Assembly: GCF_020640915.1 (NCBI RefSeq) | Contig: NZ_JADWDC010000005.1 | Location: 80,122-144,121 of the forward strand | Source: Waterburya agarophytonicola KI4 | Lineage (GTDB): Bacteria > Cyanobacteriota > Cyanobacteriia > Cyanobacteriales > Xenococcaceae | Length of the DNA stretch: 64,000 nucleotides | Reading direction: 5' to 3' | In this document: one piece after another, positions 45,728 to 54,119 of the stretch | Layout of the letters: the number at the start of each line of letters is the position of its first letter | Numbering within the stretch: position 1 is the stretch's first letter | Made by a program: the position numbers and the translations under genes | The notes under the pieces: generated by a model | Databases searched by the model: none | What the model was told of the DNA's origin: nothing | What the model saw: the letters and a program-made list of their open reading frames with translations, nothing else

Positions 45728-45821
45728 GATTCGGACTCATGCGGTATTAACGCCCAAATCTTGTCAGGACCTGACGGTAGCAGCAATACGGGATGCTTAA
45801 CACAGGCGTGATATCCGAATC
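45728..45821 (+). ncRNA. ffs: Signal recognition particle RNA, small bacterial type
   Basis: The conserved apical region TTGTCAGGACC-TGAC-GGTAGCAGC followed by GGGATGC is present. The ends GATTCGGA (45728-45735) and TCCGAATC (45814-45821) pair perfectly, giving a 94-nt hairpin RNA. A -10-like TATTCT at 45715-45720 sits 7 bases upstream of the 5' end. The apical tetraloop reads UGAC rather than the common GGAA. The RNA binds Ffh to target nascent membrane proteins. Confidence 0.93.
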
Positions 45822-45835
45822 ATCTCTTTTCAATT

Positions 45836-46134
45836 TTAGAGCTTAATTCTCAAGATTTCTTACTGTATAAAGAATTAGGAGATGCTTTAGGACATACCAC
45901 AAAATATCAAGAAGCTATTTTTCCCTATACTGAAGCTGCAAAAATCAAGCCGAAACACCCTTGAATATATAACAATCGTGGTAATGCTTACAACGATCTA
46001 GAACAATACGACACAGCGATCGCAGATTACACCAAAGCTAACGTTTACCAAACCTCAAGAAATAGTTTGCTGAAATTTATGGTGGGCTGGTTTAATTTTT
46101 GGATCTTTAATTCTTTGGAACACTCTGAGTAATT
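45836..46134 (+). pseudogene. Remnant of a TPR protein gene
   Basis: One continuous frame reads KYQEAIFPYTEAAKIKP, then a stop (TGA at 45962-45964), then YNNRGNAYNDLEQYDTAIA with DYTKAN, a textbook TPR pair of the kind found in cyanobacterial proteins. No start codon or signal peptide is visible, and after the second TPR the sequence changes to an unrelated Trp/Phe-rich end. It is therefore a decayed piece of a larger TPR gene, directly after ffs. Whether the 5' part was removed by deletion cannot be told. Confidence 0.65.
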
Positions 46135-46294
46135 TAACTCTTAGTTAAGCATAATGGATACTGAAGAGCCATTTTTGTTTTAAGTTCCGCTCCTAAGGGA
46201 ATCTTAATTTTAAGACTTTTCAAGTAGCTCTATCTTATCGAACAACTAGTAAGTTTATCTTGAAAATAGAGCTAGTTACTAATAGCCACAATTG
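46135..46294. other. Intergenic region without recognised features
   Basis: Between the TPR remnant and the COP23 gene I see only AT-rich DNA and no coding frame or strong hairpin. Confidence 0.4.
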
Positions 46295-47125
46295 TTATCT
46301 AAACAAAGCTGGCTTGCGATCGGTGTTATTGGGCTTGGGAACGGCAGAATTACTCGGATTTAGCTGTTGTCCCGTACCACCATCAGCAGGGTCGAGAAAA
46401 GGTCTAAGATTGATATTTCTGGGAGAAGTTTTACCTTTTTTCTTATTACCAGAACCACTCAACACTTGCCCTACTTCACCTAAGATATCTCCCCCCGATT
46501 GATTATCTCCAAAAGTATATACCCCTTGAGTTTGTTGACCATCATCAGCAACTAATAAATTATCAAAAATTAGATCGCGAGTTAATTGTGGGTCTTGTCC
46601 TGGGGGAACGGTCAAAATTAGCTTACAATCAGAAGGATCTAAATTGGTAGTAACGCAAATAGTATCATAACCATTTTCTGTTCCCGTAGCTAGCTCTAAC
46701 AATCCCTCTCCACGGTATTCTTCAAAACGCTCGGTAATAGCATCACAACGTTTTTGAGGAGTCCAACCCCCTCCTAATTCACTGGGAATTGCCCAGGGGT
46801 AAGAACGCTCTGGTTGACTTTCAGGAGAATACATTACTGTATATTCTCCATTAACCAACTGACAACTAAATCTAGTGTCTCTATTTTGAGCGGTACTCGA
46901 TGGAGGAGGAGGTACAGATCCAGGACGACTAGGGGAATTGATGATTACTTCTGGTGGTTGATTGCTTTGAGTAATGACTTGTCTTAGTTGCTGAATAGTA
47001 TTAAGGTTCAAACTATCTAGCGGTAGAGCATTGACACTACCAGCATTGCCAGTAGTAGCTATTGCCAAGCCAGATAAACTGGCAAAAGAAGCTAAAGATT
47101 TTAAATAGTTGTTTAAAGATTTCAT
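46295..47125 (-). CDS. COP23-domain secreted protein (paralog 2 of 3)
   Basis: A 276-aa protein from ATG 47125, which begins with a signal peptide (YLKSLASFASLSGLAIATT, processing near VNA); the frame extends 24 codons upstream but without a signal-like start. A Pro-rich linker leads into the COP23 domain: TRFSCQLVNGEYTVMYSPE, WTPQKRCDAITERFEEYRGEG (the RC..I..RF helix), TICVTTNLDPSDCKLILTVP, and the ending helix QDPQLTRDLIFDNLLV. Four cysteines are placed as in the family. The C-terminal 80 residues are disordered and Asn/Gly/Pro-rich. It is divergent from paralog 3. Confidence 0.85.
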   Translation of the reverse strand: MKSLNNYLKSLASFASLSGLAIATTGNAGSVNALPLDSLNLNTIQQLRQVITQSNQPPEVIINSPSRPGSVPPPPSSTAQNRDTRFSCQLVNGEYTVMYSPESQPERSYPWAIPSELGGGWTPQKRCDAITERFEEYRGEGLLELATGTENGYDTICVTTNLDPSDCKLILTVPPGQDPQLTRDLIFDNLLVADDGQQTQGVYTFGDNQSGGDILGEVGQVLSGSGNKKKGKTSPRNINLRPFLDPADGGTGQQLNPSNSAVPKPNNTDRKPALFR

Positions 47126-47544
47126 AGATAGAGATGACACTGTTATGAGTTCCTGAAGTTTTACAAAGATGAGTAATTGAAAATACCAGTAGCACAAAAT
47201 TAGTAGTGAAGCTATGTAGTTAACCGAGGGAGTCTCCTTTAGGATAGGTCGATCTTTAAAATTGTTTCACGACTAGTTTGCACTTCAGTAGTTTTGACGA
47301 GAAACAGGTGCAAATGTTTCTGAGAAACCCCATGATTATTCTCGAAGCTATATAAAACAACAAAACTTTGTTGGCGATCGCTTTGCTATCAATACAGATA
47401 ATCTAAATATCAATACCCCATCCATAAAAATATAAAGATTTCAAGTTGATCAGTAGTTTCCCCGATCTAAGATGTTTTTAACTGTATAATTTTAAATATA
47501 CATTCGTATATATGTGTATAGTTTTTAAAATCAAATCACTTTAA
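47126..47544. promoter_or_regulatory. 419-base divergent control region between two COP23 genes
   Basis: Non-coding. A TATAAT at 47485-47490, 55 bases before the plus-strand ATG, is a good -10 candidate but lacks a matching -35. The segment TATACATTCGTATATATGTG (from 47507) is rich in alternating TA and partly palindromic. One HIP1 site lies near 47375. If the two COP23 genes are co-regulated the control sites should be here. Confidence 0.4.
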
Positions 47545-48090
47545 ATGAAAAGTCAGTATTTATTATCATTATCAGCTTCTACGGCAATTGCTATTGGCAC
47601 GATCTTGATGGGTGGTGAATCTGCAACAGCATCTAAGCCAGTTTTTTACTGTCAATCAAATGAAGGTATGCCCAAGACTGTTGCTAAAAGTAATAATGGC
47701 GTAGATCGAGCAATATTTCACTGGAACTTAGATCGAGAAAGTACCTCTGCTAATTCCCAAGAATTATGTGATTCGGTCACCCAAAAACTGAATAATTATA
47801 TGGCAGAAGGAAATGATTTATCTTCTTTGACTTTTAAAGCCTCAACTGTTTATGGCGAGGATCTAGATTCACCTGATTTTCCTGTTGTTTGCGTCGCAGG
47901 AGAAAGCGATCCGTGTAAACTACCTCTATTTACTCTCAATCCTTCTGACGATCCAAGAGTTACGGCTAACAATGCTTTAAATTCCATTCTCGATCCAGCC
48001 TTACAAGCTACTCCAGCAAAATCAAACGATCGAGGAGTTCAATCTACTAGTTACCAGGTTAATTTTTGGCAGTTACTCGGTTTTGATTAA
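47545..48090 (+). CDS. COP23-domain secreted protein (paralog 3 of 3)
   Basis: A 181-aa protein with a signal peptide (MKSQYLLSLSASTAIAIGTI, processing near ATA at about residue 29). COP23 features: VFYCQSNEGMPKTVAK, AIFHWN, ELCDSVTQKLNNYMAEG, PVVCVAGESDPCKLPLFTL and DDPRVTANNALNSIL. It has the same four-Cys pattern as paralog 2 and is more standard than paralog 1. ATG 47545. A hairpin downstream separates it from the convergent hpf/lrtA gene. Confidence 0.85.
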   Translation: MKSQYLLSLSASTAIAIGTILMGGESATASKPVFYCQSNEGMPKTVAKSNNGVDRAIFHWNLDRESTSANSQELCDSVTQKLNNYMAEGNDLSSLTFKASTVYGEDLDSPDFPVVCVAGESDPCKLPLFTLNPSDDPRVTANNALNSILDPALQATPAKSNDRGVQSTSYQVNFWQLLGFD

Positions 48091-48109
48091 CTAAATTATT
48101 ACGAATGAA

Positions 48110-48146
48110 GTAAGGAAGCTTAACAGTTAATACTAGTTTTCCTTAC
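48110..48146. terminator. Bidirectional hairpin between COP23 gene 3 and hpf/lrtA
   Basis: GTAAGGAA (48110-48117) pairs with TTCCTTAC (48139-48146) around a 21-nt loop in the gap between convergent genes, with a T-rich tail on the plus side. Confidence 0.6.
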
Positions 48147-48182
48147 CTCATTTCTTATTTGCTATTTATGGTTATGGTTTAG

Positions 48183-48791
48183 TTAGTGAGAGTAATCACC
48201 ATTACGAGCATTACTATCTTCGCGGGGTTGAATGACTCCATAACCACCATGATTGCGACTATAAATCACATTAATTTCTTTTGTATCGCTGTTTTGGAAC
48301 ATATAGAAATCATGATCTACTAATTGTAGTTGTGACAAAGCTTCTTCCGTAGTCATAGGTGGCATAGCAAAGTATTTACTTCGGACGACTTCGGTAGGTA
48401 ATTCAGGAGGGCGATCGCTACTTAAGTTTTCTGTTTCAACAACGTTATTTTCAGCTATTTCATCTTGGCGTATATGAGTATGAGATTTTTTGGCTAAATG
48501 TTTTTCTTTATATCTGCGTAGTTGACGAGCAATTTTATCTGCAACCATGTCAATGCTGGCGTACAGATTATCACTACCTTCTTGAGCTCGAATCACCGTA
48601 CCATTAGCAAATACTGTAACTTCAGCCTTATGTTTTTTTTCGATCCTAGAATTGCGAGCTACAGAAAGATGTACATCTACTTTACTAGTTATATTTTGAA
48701 AATGTTTGACCGCCTTTTCTAATTTCTGTTCGACGTAATCGTGAATTGATTCTGTTACTGCAATGTTATTTCCTTGGATCAAAAGCTTCAT
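48183..48791 (-). CDS. hpf: Long-form ribosome hibernation factor (HPF/LrtA)
   Basis: A 202-aa protein that dimerises idle 70S ribosomes. The N-terminal HPF domain (residues 1-105) has [26 protein letters not shown] and the conserved [34 protein letters not shown]. The C-terminal dimerisation domain ends with [20 protein letters not shown] and [28 protein letters not shown]. In cyanobacteria the ortholog is LrtA, the light-repressed transcript protein, whose mRNA has a long leader. Here 523 bases without a gene lie upstream, consistent with a long leader. ATG 48791. Confidence 0.95.
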   Translation of the reverse strand: MKLLIQGNNIAVTESIHDYVEQKLEKAVKHFQNITSKVDVHLSVARNSRIEKKHKAEVTVFANGTVIRAQEGSDNLYASIDMVADKIARQLRRYKEKHLAKKSHTHIRQDEIAENNVVETENLSSDRPPELPTEVVRSKYFAMPPMTTEEALSQLQLVDHDFYMFQNSDTKEINVIYSRNHGGYGVIQPREDSNARNGDYSH

Positions 48792-49314
48792 ACTTGCTAC
48801 TCCATACTATACAGTTAAAAGCTAAGAAAAATGAAGACAACGCGATCGCATTTCTTGTAGTAAGATACACAAATCCTCTGATTTATATAAGCAATTTTTG
48901 GTTGATTATTAGTCCTAAAAAAGTAATTTTTTCTAGTTCTACTAATATCTTGCTAATTCAATATTTTCTAGTATTATAAAACCATACTATACTCAATAGT
49001 AAAGAGTTTTAGATGATTCTATAGTTGCATCGAAACACCTGACACCTATATGAATAGGATGAATAAGTAATTAAACTAGCTGGATAAAATTGGCTTGCAT
49101 ATATCAAAAATCAACTTGAATTTAGACATTTCTACTTGAGACAGTTCGTAATTTGTTTTGTTTTTTACAATCTTCTTCAAGAACGTTAACGTTGTTTTCT
49201 CAATAGCTTTATATTTATATAGACTAACACTTTGTATCGTGGAAAACATCAAAATTTCCAATTGTTTTTATGTTCTGTTACATTGGTTAACATTTATTTA
49301 AAAAGACTAGCAAT
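48792..49314. promoter_or_regulatory. Intergenic region between hpf/lrtA and lipB, candidate long lrtA leader
   Basis: A 523-base, very AT-rich non-coding stretch with divergent genes on both sides. It includes one HIP1 site (48841-48848). A 61-codon minus-strand frame at 49076-49261 has no sign of coding. The region should carry the light-regulated lrtA promoter and leader by analogy with other cyanobacteria, but I see no firm hexamers. Confidence 0.35.
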
Positions 49315-50007
49315 ATGATAGAAAAAAAAAGAACTTGTATCCTAGAAAATTATAATTTGGTGAAATATAGAGCAGCACGATCGTATCAGCGATCGCTAGT
49401 AACGGAAAGAATAAACAATTCCGATCTCGATGATGTTTTAATTTTATTAGAACATCCACCTGTTTATACTTTGGGAACTGGTTCGACTTTGGATTATTTA
49501 AAGTTCGATCCGCAAAATAGTGAGTTTGAAATTCACCGTATTGAAAGAGGAGGAGAAGTTACCTATCATTGTCCCCATCAGTTAGTGGGTTATCCAATTA
49601 TTAATCTCCGTTACTATCAACAAGACTTACATTGGTATCTCAGACAATTAGAAGAAGTAATCATTCAAACTTTGGCTAACTACAATTTAACTGCTTATCG
49701 CATACCTAATTTGACAGGAGTATGGTTAGAAGAAAAAAAAGTAGCTGCTATTGGTATTAAAGTAAAACGTTGGATTACGATGCACGGTTTTGCTTTAAAT
49801 GTATGTCCCGATCTTGATGGTTTTAAACAGATAATTCCTTGCGGTATTGCTGATAAACCAGTAGGAAGTTTAGCCGAGTTTATTCCCGATATTACAGTCG
49901 AGGGAGTTCGCCAAGATGTAGCCCAAGCTTTTGAGCAAGTATTTCAAGTAAACTTAGTTGAGAAACGAGGAAGATCAATTGCAGATACCGCTTCCCGTGA
50001 GGAATAA
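49315..50007 (+). CDS. lipB: Octanoyl-[acyl carrier protein]:protein octanoyltransferase
   Basis: A 230-aa LipB that transfers octanoate from ACP to lipoyl domains, including GcvH (12.3 kb) and the pyruvate dehydrogenase E2. Motifs: the substrate loop [21 protein letters not shown] (residues 76-96 or so), catalytic Lys149 in [10 protein letters not shown], and catalytic Cys176 in IIPCGI. Full length, ATG 49315 with an A-rich start region. The HAD gene follows after 10 bases and is likely co-transcribed. Confidence 0.96.
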   Translation: MIEKKRTCILENYNLVKYRAARSYQRSLVTERINNSDLDDVLILLEHPPVYTLGTGSTLDYLKFDPQNSEFEIHRIERGGEVTYHCPHQLVGYPIINLRYYQQDLHWYLRQLEEVIIQTLANYNLTAYRIPNLTGVWLEEKKVAAIGIKVKRWITMHGFALNVCPDLDGFKQIIPCGIADKPVGSLAEFIPDITVEGVRQDVAQAFEQVFQVNLVEKRGRSIADTASREE

Positions 50008-50011
50008 GGAG
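50006..50011 (+). promoter_or_regulatory. Ribosome binding site AAGGAG of the HAD gene
   Basis: A clear Shine-Dalgarno sequence 6 bases before ATG 50018. It overlaps the lipB stop codon and decides the start of the HAD gene against the earlier in-frame ATG at 49958. Confidence 0.8.
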
Positions 50012-50017
50012 TCATCA

Positions 50018-50800
50018 ATGAAGCCAGAAATTATTACTAAAGGGCGATTAAAACCAATTAATAATTATGATTGGACTAATATTAAGTTAATTGCTTCGGA
50101 TATGGATGGAACGTTAACTAAAGTAGAACAGTTTGACTCGGAGTTATTTGATACTTTAGATCGACTAGCTACTGCGGGGGTTAAGGTTTTAATTACAACA
50201 GGAAGATCGGCGGGATGGGTTCAAGCGATCGCAACTTATTTACCCATAGTAGGTGCGATCGCCGAAAACGGTGGTCTACTCTACTGGCAGGACGATCTAA
50301 AACCGAGATTCATGAGCGATCTAGATTTTCAAGAACATCGTCTGCAATTAAATCGAGTGTATCGAATACTCAAAAGCAAATTTCCCCAGTTAGAAGAATC
50401 TCCAGACAATGTTTTTCGTCTCACAGATTGGACTTTTGAAGTTGCAGGTTTGAGTCTAACTGAATTAGAACACATTGAGGCTATTTGTAACGGGGAAGGT
50501 TATGGTTTCACCTACAGTACGATCCAGTGTCATATCAAACCCATACATCAAGATAAAGGACTGGCGTTGGATCAAGTTATCTCACAGCATTTTCCCGACT
50601 TAAAACCAGAACAAATATTAACCATTGGAGATAGTCCCAATGACGAGTCTTTGTTTAACCCCGAAAAATTTTCCCTATCTATAGGAGTAGCTAATATTGT
50701 GCGCTATCGCGATCACTTGCAGTATCTACCTGCTTACATGACTAGTAAGTTTGAAGGAGAAGGGTTTAGAGAATTGGCTGAGTTGATTATCAATTCCTAG
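50018..50800 (+). CDS. HAD-superfamily phosphatase (Cof/MPGP-like, type IIB cap)
   Basis: A 260-aa hydrolase. HAD motif I is IASDMDGTLTK (about residues 25-35), motif II LITTGRSAGW, motif III Lys in QDKGLALDQVI, and motif IV ILTIGDSPNDESLF. Between II and III lies a C2B cap with AENGGLLYW. Members dephosphorylate sugar phosphates such as mannosylglycerate phosphate or sucrose phosphate; the substrate here is open. It follows lipB by 10 bases in a likely operon. Convergent with purB. Confidence 0.9.
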   Translation: MKPEIITKGRLKPINNYDWTNIKLIASDMDGTLTKVEQFDSELFDTLDRLATAGVKVLITTGRSAGWVQAIATYLPIVGAIAENGGLLYWQDDLKPRFMSDLDFQEHRLQLNRVYRILKSKFPQLEESPDNVFRLTDWTFEVAGLSLTELEHIEAICNGEGYGFTYSTIQCHIKPIHQDKGLALDQVISQHFPDLKPEQILTIGDSPNDESLFNPEKFSLSIGVANIVRYRDHLQYLPAYMTSKFEGEGFRELAELIINS

Positions 50801-50808
50801 AAGAAGAC

Positions 50809-50837
50809 TGGGAGACTTTATTACTTTATTACTCCCA
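50809..50837. terminator. Weak hairpin between HAD gene and purB
   Basis: TGGGAG (50809-50814) and CTCCCA (50832-50837) can form a 6-bp stem with a 17-nt loop that contains TTATTAC repeats. It lies between convergent genes. Confidence 0.45.
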
Positions 50838-50864
50838 ATACATTACAATTCACCCCAAGCCAGA

Positions 50865-52160
50865 TTAAATACCCAAACGCTGATAAATTTCATCTAGGTT
50901 TTTTAGATGATGGTTGGGATCGAAACAAGCATCAATTTCTGCTGCGGACAAAGTTTGAGTAACCGTCTCGTCTTCAGAAACAAGTTGGCGGAAATCTCCA
51001 TCAGTTTTGTTCCAAGCAGTCATAGCGCATCCTTGCACTACCCTATATGCTTCTTCGCGGTTCATACCTTTTTCCACCAGGGTTAATAATACTCGCTGAC
51101 TAAAGATGACTCCACCATAAACATTCATATTGCGCTTCATGTTTTCAGGATATACCAGCAAGTTTTTCACTAAGCCAGTGATTTCTTTCAACATAAAGTG
51201 AGTCAGAATACAGCTGTCGGGCAAAATCACTCGTTCGACAGAACTATGAGATATATCTCGTTCGTGCCATAATGCGACGTTTTCTAGGGCTGCTACGGCA
51301 TTTCCCCGCACAATTCTCGCCATTCCTGTCAATCGTTCCGAACGAATAGGATTGCGCTTGTGAGGCATTGCAGAAGAACCCTTTTGTTTTTTAGAAAAGA
51401 ATTCTTCAACTTCCAAAACATCAGTACGCTGTAAATTACGAATCTCCACCGCAAAACGTTCGATAGATGCGGTTAACAAAGCTAACTGCTGTACGTAGTC
51501 TGCATGGCGATCTCGAGAAATTACTTGAGTCGAAGCACAATCTGGTTCTAATCCGAGTTTTTGACAGGCGATCGCTTCTATTTGAGGATCTACATTAGCA
51601 TAAGTACCAACCGCACCAGAGATTTTGCCTACGGCAATTTCCTTACGCAATCTTACAAGGCGATCGCGGTTACGCAACACTTCTGCTAACCAACCAGCCA
51701 ACTTAAAGCCAAAGGTGATCGGTTCGGCGTGAATTCCGTGAGATCGACCTACCATAATGGTATTACGATGCTGTTGAGCCTGATAGCGAATTGCTTGAAT
51801 TAATTCTTCCAAACGTTCGAGGATGAGGTTGAGACTAACAACCATTTGTAAAGCAAGACCAGTATCCAAGACATCAGAACTAGTTAACCCCAAGTGAATA
51901 TATCTACCCGCATCACCCACGTATTCGTTGACGTTTGTGAGAAAAGCAATCACGTCATGACGAACTTCCGCTTCAATTTCTAACACTCTTTGAGGATCGA
52001 AGTTAGCTTTAGCTTTTATTTCATCAACGGCTTCTTGAGGAGTATATCCCAGTTCTGCTTGAGCTTCGCATACTGCTATCTCTACCTGTAGCCATGTTTT
52101 AAGTTTATAATTATCAGTCCAAATTTCGCCCATTTCGGGCAGGGTATAACGTTCAATCAC
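50865..52160 (-). CDS. purB: Adenylosuccinate lyase
   Basis: A 431-aa lyase acting twice in purine synthesis (SAICAR to AICAR; adenylosuccinate to AMP). GTG 52160 gives MIERYTLPEMG, the normal N-terminus, and the exact usual length; the frame continues seven codons to TTG 52181. Motifs: HLGLTSSDVLDTGLALQ, the His loop GRSHGIHAEPITFG, and the fumarate-lyase signature GSSAMPHKRNPIRSE (about residue 260). Nearby tRNA-Thr is on the same strand but about 80 bases upstream. Confidence 0.96.
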   Translation of the reverse strand: MIERYTLPEMGEIWTDNYKLKTWLQVEIAVCEAQAELGYTPQEAVDEIKAKANFDPQRVLEIEAEVRHDVIAFLTNVNEYVGDAGRYIHLGLTSSDVLDTGLALQMVVSLNLILERLEELIQAIRYQAQQHRNTIMVGRSHGIHAEPITFGFKLAGWLAEVLRNRDRLVRLRKEIAVGKISGAVGTYANVDPQIEAIACQKLGLEPDCASTQVISRDRHADYVQQLALLTASIERFAVEIRNLQRTDVLEVEEFFSKKQKGSSAMPHKRNPIRSERLTGMARIVRGNAVAALENVALWHERDISHSSVERVILPDSCILTHFMLKEITGLVKNLLVYPENMKRNMNVYGGVIFSQRVLLTLVEKGMNREEAYRVVQGCAMTAWNKTDGDFRQLVSEDETVTQTLSAAEIDACFDPNHHLKNLDEIYQRLGI

Positions 52161-52238
52161 AATCTGTGTAGCAGGATACAACTGTCAATTGTACAACCAC
52201 AGTTGCATATTCTTACACTCATTTTCTGTTTACTTTTA

Positions 52239-52311
52239 AGCTGGCAACAGGACTTGAACCTGCGACCGGCTGATTACAAATCAGCTGCTCTACCAACTGA
52301 GCTACGCCAGC
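52239..52311 (-). tRNA. trnT: tRNA-Thr (anticodon TGT)
   Basis: A 73-nt cloverleaf on the minus strand. The acceptor GCTGGCG pairs with TGCCAGC, discriminator T. The anticodon arm is GCTGA-TTTGTAA-TCAGC, anticodon TGT, and the T loop GGTTCAAGTCC is present. CCA is not encoded. Confidence 0.96.
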
Positions 52312-52392
52312 ACTAGAAAATAATCATAACAGACTATTTTGCATTTGAGCAAGTTTTTTGGGGGGAAGTGTCCTGATTTTCCCCTCAAATAC

Positions 52393-53040
52393 CTACGCCA
52401 TACTGCTTTCCATCGCCCAACGTGCTAACTCAGTACGATTATTAAGACTGGTTTTGTTCAACATATTAGACACATGACTTTCAATAGTACGTTGACTGAC
52501 ATTTAGTTGTTTGGCAATTTCGCGATTAGCCATACCTTTAGCTACCAACTGAACAACTTTCAACTCAGTCGGAGTTAATTCCACATTATGGGGAACATGA
52601 ATAGTGGGCGCGCCGTCTAAACCTTTAGGACGTCCTTGTTCCCAACGCTTAATTTGGTTTAGTGAAGATTCTACTTGAGCAACTAGTTCTTCTGGCTCAA
52701 AAGGCTTGCTCATATAGACATCTGCACCTTCGTTTAAGCCTCTGACTCGATCTTGACTTTGACCTTTAGCGGATAGAAACAATACAGGAATTCTGTTAGT
52801 TGTAGGTTCTTCGCGGATGTGTTTTACCAAGGAATAACCGTCCATTTCTGGCATCATTACATCACATATGATCATGTCAGGAATACCACCATCTAGTAGT
52901 TCTAGGGCTTCTCTACCATTTTCTGCCGTGTCTACATTGTATCCCCTAAATTCTAGATAATCTTTAACTAATAAAATTAAATTTGGATCGTCGTCTATAA
53001 GTAGTAGTTTTTTATTATCTTTAGTGGAAGTGTCTTTCAT
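52393..53040 (-). CDS. NarL/LuxR-family response regulator (ycf29-like)
   Basis: A 215-aa two-component regulator. The receiver (residues 11-128) has the acidic pocket LLLIDDDPN, phospho-Asp60 in MIICDVMMPEMDGYS, and the switch Lys in YMSKPFEPEEL. The C-terminal LuxR HTH is complete (LTPTELKVVQLVAKGMANREIAKQLNVSQRTIESHVSNML). The protein resembles the cyanobacterial counterpart of red-algal plastid Ycf29. No histidine kinase is adjacent. ATG 53040; a 414-base non-coding region lies upstream. Confidence 0.93.
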   Translation of the reverse strand: MKDTSTKDNKKLLLIDDDPNLILLVKDYLEFRGYNVDTAENGREALELLDGGIPDMIICDVMMPEMDGYSLVKHIREEPTTNRIPVLFLSAKGQSQDRVRGLNEGADVYMSKPFEPEELVAQVESSLNQIKRWEQGRPKGLDGAPTIHVPHNVELTPTELKVVQLVAKGMANREIAKQLNVSQRTIESHVSNMLNKTSLNNRTELARWAMESSMA

Positions 53041-53454
53041 AGGTATTAATGTTTAAGTCTTTAGCGATAGGTAGGAATTTAGTTTAGTTAGGTATCCCTA
53101 TTTATATTTAAGTGTTATAGGGATCGTTGGTTGATAATTTTAAGAATATGTTAATTCCATTATTCGATCTGGAGTTCGTCAAGATCGGACACAACTGTAG
53201 AATTACATAATATATAATTTAACCTCTATATTATTTTTCGACACCCTTTTTCTGTTGAACAGCTATGATAATTACTTTGTTTTATAGTTTAAATATTCTG
53301 AATTCAAAATATTATTAGTAATCAGTCAACTAAACTACATTCAATACTTAAGTAAATGACTTAAGTAAATATTCGATCGCTGAGAGTAAAAATACTCGAC
53401 TTAAATTACTTTTAATAACTTTAATCCATAAAAAATTAGTTGTCTCATTCAAAC
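53041..53454. promoter_or_regulatory. Divergent control region with a 12-bp direct repeat
   Basis: A 414-base non-coding region between the response regulator and the nitroreductase-like gene. ACTTAAGTAAAT occurs at 53346-53357 and again at 53359-53370, one base apart, giving a 13-base period. Each copy contains the palindrome ACTTAAGT. This looks like a pair of regulator binding sites, about 85-110 bases before the nitroreductase start. Confidence 0.5.
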
Positions 53455-54039
53455 ATGGTTACTTTTATCGATCGCTTGAATCACTTAATACACTCTCGTC
53501 GTTCTACCAAACCCAGGCTTTTCAATGGTAATAAGATCGACGATCAGGTTATTTGGCAGATATTGGAGAATGCTAATTGGGCTCCCAATCATGGTTTGAC
53601 TCAGCCTTGGCAATACAAAGTTTTTACTAGTTCTGGTTTAGAAAAACTGGCAGAATTTCAAGCCAATTTATATCAAAAATTGACAGATGAAGCAGAGTTT
53701 AAACCAGAAAAATACAACAGAATGAAGACAAATATACTCAAGTCTTCTCATGTAATTGTTATTTGTCTGGAACGACAAAGATCCGAGAAAATACCAGAAA
53801 TAGAAGAAATAGAAGCTGTTGCTTGTAGCGTACAAAATATGGCTTTAACCGCAGCTGCTTACGAAATTTGTAGCTTCTGGGGTTCGGGTGGAGTTACTTA
53901 CACGGATGAATTAAAAACCTTTCTCGGTTTGGGTGAAAAAGATAAATGCCTTGGATATCTATACTTGGGTTATAGCGATAATCCCACCACAAAAAGTCGT
54001 CGCGATCGCATTCAAGATAAAGTGGAATGGATTGACTGA
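53455..54039 (+). CDS. Nitroreductase-family flavoprotein
   Basis: A 194-aa FMN-dependent oxidoreductase. Motifs: HLIHSRRSTKPRLFNG at the FMN site (Arg-Arg-Ser), WQILENANWAPNHGLTQPWQY, and the C-terminal block ACSVQNMALTAAAYEICSFWGSG with KCLGYLYLGYSD. The frame opens at TTG 53440; ATG 53455 is chosen. The electron acceptor is unknown. It is divergent from the response regulator. Confidence 0.88.
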   Translation: MVTFIDRLNHLIHSRRSTKPRLFNGNKIDDQVIWQILENANWAPNHGLTQPWQYKVFTSSGLEKLAEFQANLYQKLTDEAEFKPEKYNRMKTNILKSSHVIVICLERQRSEKIPEIEEIEAVACSVQNMALTAAAYEICSFWGSGGVTYTDELKTFLGLGEKDKCLGYLYLGYSDNPTTKSRRDRIQDKVEWID

Positions 54040-54064
54040 TAAGTGATAAATGTGTAGCATCAGT

Positions 54065-54104
54065 GAGTAATTAATAATTAATAATTAGTAATAATTAATT
54101 ACTC
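54065..54104. repeat. Heptameric STRR (ATAATTA type) forming a hairpin between convergent genes
   Basis: Units GTAATTA, ATAATTA, ATAATTA, GTAATAA and TTAATTA run from 54067 to 54101. The ends GAGTAATTAAT (54065-54075) and ATTAATTACTC (54094-54104) are inverted repeats, so the array can fold as an AT-rich stem between the convergent nitroreductase and cation exchanger genes. Confidence 0.75.
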
Positions 54105-54119
54105 AAAAAATCAAATCTT

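Noticed and set aside
45556..45786. 76-codon minus-strand frame over the end of the phosphatase gene and ffs
   Set aside because: It overlaps both a solid protein gene and the SRP RNA and has no family match.
49076..49261. 61-codon minus-strand frame upstream of lrtA
   Set aside because: Low-complexity Lys/Ile-rich translation without a binding site or recognisable family; expected by chance in AT-rich DNA.
49958..50017. Earlier in-frame ATG for the HAD gene, overlapping lipB
   Set aside because: A clear AAGGAG six bases before ATG 50018 and the normal length of homologs support the later start.
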